A stretch of 13,283 nt of DNA from Verrucomicrobiota bacterium (GTDB lineage Bacteria > Verrucomicrobiota > Verrucomicrobiia > Chthoniobacterales > UBA10450). The position numbers and the translations under genes are program-made. The stretch spans positions 1 through 13,283 of the forward strand of contig QHQU01000122.1 of NCBI GenBank assembly GCA_003219925.1, in the 5' to 3' direction. Positions 1 through 5,512 of the stretch are shown one piece after another (the stretch's first letter is position 1; each line of letters opens with the position of its first letter). The notes beneath the pieces are model-generated. The model was given only the letters and a program-made list of their open reading frames with translations, did no database searches and was not told where the DNA came from.

Positions 1-777
1 CTCTACCCCGCCACCCGCAAAGAAGAACTGAAATTCCGGCTCTTGCGCGCGGAGGACTTGAGCCCGGTTAATTACAAGCGCGTGGCAGAGAAGGACGGCA
101 AGGAAGTACCGTGGGATGACATCGTCAAAGGCTACGAATACGAAAAGGGGAAATACGTTGTTCTGAAGGATGAAGACTTTCAACGGGTCGATCTTGAGGC
201 AACTCAAACCGTAGACATCCAGGACTTCGTCGATCAGCAAGAAATCGATCCGATATTCTTCTATAAACCCTACTACCTAGAGCCACAAAAAGGGGGCGAC
301 AAAGCTTATGTCTTGCTGCACGAGACGCTGGCGAAGACCGGCAAGGTCGGGATCGCCAAAGTTGTAATCAAAACGCGCCAATATCTCGCTGGAGTGAAAG
401 CGAAGGATAGTGTCCTCGTGCTGGAACTGATGCACTTCGCTGAGGAACTGGCGGACGCAGACAAGCTCCATATCCCAAAGAAGCTCGAACCCGGAAAGCG
501 GGAACTCGATATGGCAAAAGCGCTCGTCGACAGCATGTCGTCGAAATGGGATCCGAAAAAATATCGCGATGATTACCGCGAAGCCTTGATGGAGGTGATC
601 GAGGACAAAGTTGAAGCAGGTGGGAAAGAAATCGAAGAAAAACCGAAACCGAAGCCACGACCATCTACGAAAGTGATCGATCTCGTGTCGGTCCTGCAGG
701 AGAGCCTGAACAAGACAAAAAAATCGCATCACGCGCGCAAGAGTTCAGCCGCAACGCGTCACAGAAAGGCCGCGTGA
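1..777 (+). CDS. ku: Bacterial Ku protein (NHEJ DNA end-binding), 5'-truncated
   Basis: Ku is a homodimeric ring that binds double-strand DNA ends and recruits ligase LigD in bacterial non-homologous end joining. The frame is open from base 1 (L-Y-P-A-T-R-K-E-E-L) to TGA at 775-777, giving 258 visible residues. Bacterial Ku usually carries about 20 residues before this point, so the true start lies outside the window; the TTG at 43 is not a credible start. Visible hallmarks are the N-terminal segment with LSPVNYKRVAEKDGKEVPWDDIVKGYE-type sequence, the block DFVDQQEIDPIFFYKPYYLEP of the Ku core, and the helical part after LAKTGKVGIAKVVIKTRQYL. The C-terminus is a Pro/Lys-rich linker followed by a basic tail ending in RHRKAA, like the DNA-contacting tails of many bacterial Ku proteins. 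No ligD is visible. Family identification is firm. Confidence 0.95.
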   Translation, partial: LYPATRKEELKFRLLRAEDLSPVNYKRVAEKDGKEVPWDDIVKGYEYEKGKYVVLKDEDFQRVDLEATQTVDIQDFVDQQEIDPIFFYKPYYLEPQKGGDKAYVLLHETLAKTGKVGIAKVVIKTRQYLAGVKAKDSVLVLELMHFAEELADADKLHIPKKLEPGKRELDMAKALVDSMSSKWDPKKYRDDYREALMEVIEDKVEAGGKEIEEKPKPKPRPSTKVIDLVSVLQESLNKTKKSHHARKSSAATRHRKAA

Positions 778-787
778 TCCTTTTTGT
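761..787 (+). terminator. Possible intrinsic terminator overlapping the Ku stop codon
   Basis: ACAGAAAGG at 761-769 can pair with CCTTTTTGT at 779-787 (nine pairs with one G-U), and the Ku TGA sits in the 9-nt loop. The T5 run lies inside the right arm rather than after it, and the stem is A/T-rich, so this is only a weak candidate. Confidence 0.25.
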
Positions 788-793
788 AGCGGG

Positions 794-881
794 AGCCGTT
801 TCGGCTGCAAACGCGATATAACGGATTTTGGCGTTACGTGATATCGTTTTCCGGCTGCAGTAGTCGGGATCGTTGATCCCG
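794..881. repeat. Palindrome-rich intergenic element (three consecutive hairpins)
   Basis: Three potential hairpins follow each other in the Ku spacer. AGCCG-TTT-CGGCT lies at 794-806. CGATATAACG at 814-823 pairs with CGTGATATCG at 837-846, with one A-G mismatch. CGGGATC-GTT-GATCCCG at 865-881 is perfect. The octamer CGGCTGCA occurs twice in direct orientation at 802-809 and 852-859. Such compact palindromes are typical of dispersed intergenic repeats in soil Verrucomicrobia genomes. Whether this one is multi-copy cannot be seen from one window. Confidence 0.5.
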
Positions 882-929
882 GCCCTCCCTCGCATTTCAA
901 TATTTCACTTTTTCGGTCTTTATTTCCAG

Positions 930-1301
930 ATGATCTGGACGACGTCCATTTTATCCTGCTGCCTCCTCCTTGGCGCAACGCTTTCCGCCGCAGAACCACA
1001 AACGGGTATCGAAGGGGTGATTACCGTCGGTCCCGTGAACGGCGGACCAGCGAGAATCGGAATTCCTGGTTCGAAACCATCAGCAAACGCGACGTTCCTC
1101 GCGCAAAACGAAAAAGGAATGGCAACACCGTTTACCACCGACGATCAGGGATATTTCCGTGTCCCACTGGAACCGGGTCACTACATCGTTTCGCTAAAGG
1201 ACAAAAAAGGCGGAATCGGGCACTATGGGCCCTTCGAAGTCGATGTAGTTGTCGACCGGATGACGAAGGTAGAGTGGCGCTGCGACACCGGTATCCGGTA
1301 G
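930..1301 (+). CDS. Small secreted protein with carboxypeptidase-regulatory/CnaB-like domain
   Basis: This 123-residue protein has a cleavable signal peptide at residues 1-21: a short start, the hydrophobic run SILSCCLLLGATL, and a likely signal peptidase I site after LSAA. The mature part resembles a single carboxypeptidase-regulatory-like or CnaB-type beta sandwich: GIEGVITVGPVNGGP at 26-40, then TTDDQGYFRVPLEPGHYIVSL at about 69-89, the usual 'extra domain plus turn' signature of this fold. The ATG at 930 is chosen over the in-frame ATG at 873 because the signal peptide begins here and the earlier codons run through the upstream palindromes. No Shine-Dalgarno site is visible. C10 and C11 sit in the hydrophobic run but do not form a convincing lipobox. 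A role in binding or envelope structure is guesswork. Confidence 0.7.
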   Translation: MIWTTSILSCCLLLGATLSAAEPQTGIEGVITVGPVNGGPARIGIPGSKPSANATFLAQNEKGMATPFTTDDQGYFRVPLEPGHYIVSLKDKKGGIGHYGPFEVDVVVDRMTKVEWRCDTGIR

Positions 1302-1335
1302 GCGCGTTTTACTAATAACCGCCAACTCCTAACCA

Positions 1336-1728
1336 TTACCCTTTCTCTTCAATCCGAAGCCTTACTAACTTCCGGACGAGCGCGGACGGCAACGGTTTAC
1401 CGGCTGAAAAGCGGATCGTGCCCTTGCTGGTATTGTAACTTTTCAGGTCGTCCTTAAGGGCTTTAACTGTAGAACCCGGATAGAAGGCGCAGTGATTTGT
1501 CGCGGCACCGTAAGCGACCAGAAATTTTCCATTCAGACGAAATGCTGGCAATTGATAGCTGATGCATTCTTCGGCTTTGGGGGCCGCCATCTTAATTGCC
1601 TTGCGAAGTTTTTGTAATGCGCCCCGCTTGTCTTCGGTCACCGCAGCAAGATAATCGTCGTGACTCTTGGGCTTGCTCGATTTCGCAGATGTCGTCATGC
1701 GTTTCATCCCGATTGTCTTTCGTTTCAT
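1336..1728 (-). CDS. DUF1801 / YdhG-like protein (frataxin-like fold)
   Basis: A 130-residue cytosolic protein of the DUF1801 (YdhG-like) family. The signature is the central block of about residues 50-85: an AAPKAEECISYQLPAF-type stretch followed by GKFLVAYGAATNHCAFYPGS. Members adopt a small alpha/beta fold resembling frataxin and are sometimes labelled iron chaperones, but their biochemical function is not established. The N-terminal 20 residues are Lys/Ser-rich and unlike the core, and there are three in-frame ATGs (1728, 1707, 1698), so the real start could be M8 or M11. None has a strong Shine-Dalgarno site. It starts 18 bases after the stop of the oxidoreductase gene on the same strand and is probably co-transcribed with it. 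It converges on the secreted-protein gene with only 34 bases between stops. Confidence 0.85.
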   Translation of the reverse strand: MKRKTIGMKRMTTSAKSSKPKSHDDYLAAVTEDKRGALQKLRKAIKMAAPKAEECISYQLPAFRLNGKFLVAYGAATNHCAFYPGSTVKALKDDLKSYNTSKGTIRFSAGKPLPSALVRKLVRLRIEEKG

Positions 1729-1746
1729 GTGATTAGTTTACTTCGA

Positions 1747-2865
1747 TTACAGCAAGGACAAAGGCCGGGCGCGTTGGATGGCGTCGAGGACGCGCTGCGT
1801 CTTTAATCCGTCGGCGAAATCAGGCTCGATCTTTTTGCCGGCGATAACGGCTTTCACAAAGTCGGCCACCGTGTGCACGAAGGAATGCTCGTAACCAATG
1901 AGATGGCCGGGCGGCCACCAATTTACAACATACGGATGGGTCGATTCCGTAACAATGATGTCGCGAAATCCGCGCATCTGCTCGGGATCACTCGCATCGT
2001 AGAAACGCAGCCGGTTCATTTCCTCGAGATCGAAGGCGAGTGAACCGCGGCTGCCATTGATTTCAAAAGCAAGCTGATTTTTGCGGCCACGAGCAAAACG
2101 GGTCGCTTCCAAGTTCAGCATCGCCCCGTTCCGAAACTTGCCGATCACGCTGACAGCATCATCAACGTCGACACGAGCAAACTGTCTATTTTTCGTTAAC
2201 CGCCTTTTGACAAATGTTTCGCTCATCGCTGAGATGCCTGCAATTTCGCCGACAAGAAATCGCGCCAGATCGATGCTGTGAGCGCCAATGTCACCGAGCG
2301 CACCAGAGCCGGCGATCTTTGATTGCAAGCGCCAGACCATCGGAAAATTATCATCGGCAATCCAATCCTGGGCGTAACGAGCACGAAAATGATAAATGCG
2401 ATCGCCGATTTTGCCGCCATCGATCATTTGCCTGGCCAATGCGATGGCCGGCACCCGCCGATAATTGTGGCAAACCATGTTCGCGACCCGTGCGCGTTTC
2501 ACCGCGTCAACCATCCGGCGCGCTCCGGCTACGTTTCGGGCCAGCGGTTTTTCGCAAAGTATCGCTTTGCCTGCACCCGCGGCCGCAATCGCCATCTCTG
2601 CGTGGGAATCGTTAGGTGTGCAAATGTCGACGATGTCGATCATCGGGTCGACCATGATTGCTTTCCAATCAGTCACCGCCCTTTCCCAGCCCAGCCTGTT
2701 CGCCGCGCGAACGGTCCCAGCGCGATCGCGTCCGCAAATTGCTGCCATTCGAATATCAGCGGGTAAATCGAAAAAGCGCGGAGCCTGTCGCCAGGCGTTG
2801 GAATGGGCGCGGCCCATGAATTTAGTTCCAATGAGCGCGACCGAAAGAGTGCGGCGTTTCGGCAT
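1747..2865 (-). CDS. Gfo/Idh/MocA family NAD(P)-dependent oxidoreductase
   Basis: This is a 372-residue dehydrogenase of the Gfo/Idh/MocA family, which oxidises or reduces sugars, inositols and related polyols with NAD(P). The Rossmann entry is VALIGTKFMGRAH at 9-21, with T-K where GIGxMG is more usual. CTPNDSHAE lies at 82-90, and the family motif CEKPLA at 104-109 carries the catalytic Lys106. Typical of many sugar dehydrogenases is VCHNYRRVPA at 131-140. GDIGAHSIDLARFL at 191-204 supplies the Asp/His pair D192 and H196. Length and architecture are full for the family. The substrate cannot be deduced, and no sugar transporter or kinase is adjacent. The ATG at 2865 lies only six bases from the upstream repeat unit, and no Shine-Dalgarno site is present. 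Confidence 0.93.
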   Translation of the reverse strand: MPKRRTLSVALIGTKFMGRAHSNAWRQAPRFFDLPADIRMAAICGRDRAGTVRAANRLGWERAVTDWKAIMVDPMIDIVDICTPNDSHAEMAIAAAGAGKAILCEKPLARNVAGARRMVDAVKRARVANMVCHNYRRVPAIALARQMIDGGKIGDRIYHFRARYAQDWIADDNFPMVWRLQSKIAGSGALGDIGAHSIDLARFLVGEIAGISAMSETFVKRRLTKNRQFARVDVDDAVSVIGKFRNGAMLNLEATRFARGRKNQLAFEINGSRGSLAFDLEEMNRLRFYDASDPEQMRGFRDIIVTESTHPYVVNWWPPGHLIGYEHSFVHTVADFVKAVIAGKKIEPDFADGLKTQRVLDAIQRARPLSLL

Positions 2866-2871
2866 CTTAGC

Positions 2872-2974
2872 GGAACATAGGCATCTATGCCTGTGCGCCC
2901 AGCCGGTTTTTGACCCGCTGATCTGAAACAGGCTAAAAGCCTGTTTGGCGCACAGACTTGCAAATCTGTGTTCC
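2872..2974. repeat. REPIN-like composite: two inverted 28-bp units flanking a perfect hairpin
   Basis: Unit A at 2872-2899 begins GGAACATAGG and ends CTGTGCGCC. Unit B at 2947-2974 is its inverted counterpart; read on the minus strand it begins GGAACACAG and ends CTGTGCGCC. The units agree at 20 of 28 positions, with the ends conserved and the centres different, and each is itself near-palindromic (AGGCAT-CT-ATGCCT in A; CACAGA...TCTGTG in B). Between them a perfect hairpin, AAACAGGCT-AAA-AGCCTGTTT, lies at 2926-2946. Two REP-like palindromes in inverse orientation is the layout of REPINs. No RAYT transposase is in view. The element fills the 117-base holB/oxidoreductase spacer and would lie in the oxidoreductase 5' leader. 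Confidence 0.6.
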
Positions 2975-2982
2975 TCTAGTTC

Positions 2983-3951
2983 CTAACGAAAAATGTGCAG
3001 GCAACCGACTTCGAGCACGAGCGCTTCCTGCGCGTTCGTGTTCAATTGGTCGCGCATTTCTTCCAGACGCCGGACTCGTTTTAAGACTGCCGCGGTGTTC
3101 AATTGCCCGGCGAGTTTCTCTGTCGCCTCGGCACAACTTTCGAGCAGGCGCTCCACCTTCGCGACCTTCGCGCGTAGCACATCCGCCCACCAGAGAAAAA
3201 GCGTCTCAATCAATCGGCTGCGCCGTTCGCGATACACACTTTCAGTTAACGCCTTGTAATAATCTTCGCGCTCACTCAACCATCCCCCGTCAGTGGTATG
3301 ACGGTAGCGCGTTTCCTCTCGTTTCAAGGCCGCCGCGTGTTCGTCCCTGATCTGCTCGCGAATGGAATTGAGCAGGGCCTGGATTCCTTGCGAAACCCGA
3401 TACGCCCCTTCGATCCCGCGCGATTTTTCCGCCGCCGTCGCGCATAACAAGCGCAACAACTCCATTTCCTGCGGCGAAGGCACGATCTCGAGCGCGGTTC
3501 GCAGGGGCAGGCTCAAGCAGCGCGAGACGATTGTCTCGGGCAACGCTTCGGGGAGAGCAGTGAGCAAAAGGAGAAGTGAATTCTGCGGCGGTTCCTCGAG
3601 CGTTTTCAAAAATGCGTTGGCCGCCTGCGTTTGCATTCGATCAGCATCGCGAATTATCCCAATCTTCTTGCGATTTCCGGCGGTGCGCAGTTGAAGAACA
3701 CGCTCAAGACGGCGAATTTGATCGACCACAATTTTGCGCGAACGCGAGGCGGGTTCGGTCACAAAAACATCTGGTGCCTGCGCCCTCAAAACCTTTTCCG
3801 GCGTCGTCTTGTTCAAGGCCGCAGCCAGCCGGGCGGCAACATCCGATTTCCCGCTCCCAGCGGGACCTGAAATGAGGTAGGCATGAGCGAGCCGGTTTTT
3901 TTTGTGTGCGCGTTGCAAATATTCCAGCGCGCTATCAGCGGAGAAAGACAT
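2983..3951 (-). CDS. holB: DNA polymerase III delta' subunit (clamp-loader AAA+ protein)
   Basis: The delta' subunit is the stator of the clamp loader that places the beta clamp on DNA. The 322-residue sequence has the AAA+ order expected: LAHAYLISGPAGSGKS at 21-36 with an intact Walker A, a Walker-B-region helix DADRMQTQAANAFLKTLEEPP at 102-122, and the SRC arginine-finger motif at 143-145. The C-terminal half (about 200-322) is helical and Arg/Lys/Glu-rich, as in the oligomerisation domain. The four-cysteine zinc module found between Walker A and B in E. coli HolB is absent: residues 45-65 contain no cysteine. The gene carries an A8 run (3896-3903 on the plus strand) in the correct frame. 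Its ATG follows the tmk stop directly (TAA-ATG), so the two are translationally linked. Confidence 0.92.
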   Translation of the reverse strand: MSFSADSALEYLQRAHKKNRLAHAYLISGPAGSGKSDVAARLAAALNKTTPEKVLRAQAPDVFVTEPASRSRKIVVDQIRRLERVLQLRTAGNRKKIGIIRDADRMQTQAANAFLKTLEEPPQNSLLLLLTALPEALPETIVSRCLSLPLRTALEIVPSPQEMELLRLLCATAAEKSRGIEGAYRVSQGIQALLNSIREQIRDEHAAALKREETRYRHTTDGGWLSEREDYYKALTESVYRERRSRLIETLFLWWADVLRAKVAKVERLLESCAEATEKLAGQLNTAAVLKRVRRLEEMRDQLNTNAQEALVLEVGCLHIFR

Positions 3952-4616
3952 TTAGGGCGTTTGAAGTTTGGTCTTTGGAGTCTGATGTTTTCCGAGGTCG
4001 GAAAAGCGTTGAGCAAATGTATTCCAGATTTGGTTCTCGATTGTATCCGGCGAGATTCGCCCATCGATCAGGATGACGCGTCTGGGTTCGTTCTCGGCCA
4101 GCTCTCGATAGGCGCCAATCATGCGCTCGTGGAATTCATCAGACTTTTCCTTCACTCGATCGCGAATTTTTTTCGATTCCCAAGACGCGATTGAGCAGTG
4201 GCCCGATCGATGTCGAGCACGAAGGTAAGATCGGGAACGCAATCGCCAACGACAAAGGCATTCAGTTTTTTGACGAGCCCAAGATGGAGTTGACGCGCCG
4301 CACCTTGGTAAACCGTGGTTGAATCAAAAAAGCGATCGCAAATTACCCATTCGCCGCGCCGCAGTGCCGGCTGGATTTCCTCACGCACGAGTTGGCTGCG
4401 GCTCGCTTCAAAAAGGAGCAGTTCAGTTTCAGGCGTCATGGCATGATTGTCTTCAGAATGCTGGAGCAAATGCCGAATGACTTCGCCAATCGCGGTGCCG
4501 CCGGGCTCCCGAAGAACTGCCGGCCTGATCCCCCATTTTCCAGGCGTGGGGCGAGCCGTTTCATCTGCGTCGATTTTTCCGCAGTCCTCGGAACCTTCGA
4601 ATGTGATCAGCGGCAT
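3952..4616 (-). pseudogene. tmk: Thymidylate kinase (dTMP kinase), three apparent frameshifts
   Basis: Tmk phosphorylates dTMP to dTDP and is normally essential. Frame 1 from ATG 4616 reads MPLITFEGSEDCGK. If one A is dropped from the A5 run (4574-4578), it continues STQMKRLAPRLENGG, completing a P-loop GSEDCGKS. If one G is added to the G5 run (4530-4534), the frame returns to IRPAVLREPGGTAIGEVIRH. It then runs intact through TELLLFEASRSQ, the DR(F/Y) motif CDRFFDSTTVYQG and PDLTFVLDID. One A added to the A7 run (4167-4173) reaches KSDEFHERMIGAYRELAE and VILIDGR; otherwise TGA stops it at residue 154. Motif residues are undamaged apart from these length changes, which points to sequencing error or very recent decay. 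The last about 12 residues (KHQTPKTKLQTP) look like low-complexity read-through. The stop abuts holB. Confidence 0.88.
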
Positions 4617-4702
4617 AGCCACGATTTTGCGGCAAAGGGGAGTCATTGTCGAACCCCCATTTTCGCCTTGTTCGGCTTGCGTCAGAGGGGGAAGTTTGAC
4701 CC

Positions 4703-5512
4703 ATGACGGAGGCGGTGGCCGCGGATTTCCTGCCGATATTAGCGGCGGAAGCCCCGCGGCGTTCATTTGTAGTTTCGGTTCACGATGTTGCGCCATGCAC
4801 ACGAGAGGCATCGGCCAGAATTATCGAGGCACTGCAACACGCCGGCGTTCGTACTACTTCGCTTTTGGTTGTACCGAATTATCACCGGGAAGGGAGCGCA
4901 ACCGAGGACAAGAATTTTGTTTCCTGGTTGCGCGATCTCGAGGCGCGCGGCTATGAAATTGTGATTCACGGTTATTTTCATGAACGCCCACGCCGTGCGG
5001 GGGAACGGATCAAGGAGAAGTTCATGACCCGGTTTTATACTCAGGACGAAGGCGAATTTTTCGAGCTCGATTACGACGAAGCCTTCGCGCGAATTACAAG
5101 AGCGCGTGATGAATTTGAAGCTGCGCGCCTCTCACCGATTGGATTTGTCGCCCCGGCCTGGCTGCTCAATCACGCGGGCGAACGCGCGGCGCGCGACGCC
5201 GGAATGCAGTACACCACTCGGATCGACAGCGTCCTTGATCTTCTGACCGGCGAACGCGAAGCAACGCGCTCGCTGGTTTACACCACGCGTTCGAAATGGC
5301 GTCGCACCTTGAGCCTGGGATGGAATGCCGCGCTCGCGCGCAGTCTCGAAATGCGCGAGCTGGCACGGTTGAGCATTCATCCTCCAGATTTCGAGGCTCC
5401 GAAAATCTGGGACCAGATTCTTCAGTTCATCCAGCGCTTTGCTCGCACCCGTAACGCGACCACCTACCGCGATTGGATTGGTAGGCAGCGAACAAATCGA
5501 GAAGCGACATGA
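4703..5512 (+). CDS. DUF2334 polysaccharide deacetylase-like protein
   Basis: This 269-residue protein belongs to DUF2334, a branch of the carbohydrate esterase 4 (NodB/polysaccharide deacetylase) superfamily. Likely metal and catalytic residues are all visible: SVHDVAP at 25-31 (Asp28), IHGYFHE at 88-94 (the H-x3-H pair His89/His93), PIGFVAPAW at 145-153 and LSIHPPD at 223-229 (His226). Family knowledge suggests hydrolysis of N-acetyl or similar groups on a glycan; the actual substrate is unknown. There is no signal peptide or membrane segment, so the enzyme is probably cytoplasmic and would act on a lipid-linked or nucleotide-linked precursor. The ATG at 4703 follows a purine-rich AGAGGGGGAAG stretch. 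Its last four bases (ATGA) overlap the PHP-glycosyltransferase start, indicating translational coupling. It is divergent from tmk across an 86-base gap in which I see no clear promoter. Confidence 0.87.
   Translation: MTEAVAADFLPILAAEAPRRSFVVSVHDVAPCTREASARIIEALQHAGVRTTSLLVVPNYHREGSATEDKNFVSWLRDLEARGYEIVIHGYFHERPRRAGERIKEKFMTRFYTQDEGEFFELDYDEAFARITRARDEFEAARLSPIGFVAPAWLLNHAGERAARDAGMQYTTRIDSVLDLLTGEREATRSLVYTTRSKWRRTLSLGWNAALARSLEMRELARLSIHPPDFEAPKIWDQILQFIQRFARTRNATTYRDWIGRQRTNREAT

Noticed and set aside
277..732. 151-codon minus-strand open frame opposite Ku
   Set aside because: It is antisense to a clear Ku gene, and the Phe/Arg-rich translation is typical of a complement of Lys/Glu codons.
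2926..2946. Rho-independent terminator for holB
   Set aside because: The hairpin is perfect, but no T-tract follows it on the minus strand (the next bases are AGATCAGCGGG), and it sits inside a larger inverted-repeat composite.
4154..4180. Programmed -1 frameshift at the A_AAA_AAA heptamer of tmk
   Set aside because: The heptamer fits a -1 slippery site, but the same gene also needs a +1 event in the P-loop and another -1 at the G run. Three recoding events in one housekeeping gene is less likely than sequence error or decay.
4447..4956. 169-codon plus-strand open frame across the tmk start and the DUF2334 start
   Set aside because: It overlaps both recognised genes, has no recognisable domain and is Arg/Cys/Ser-rich.
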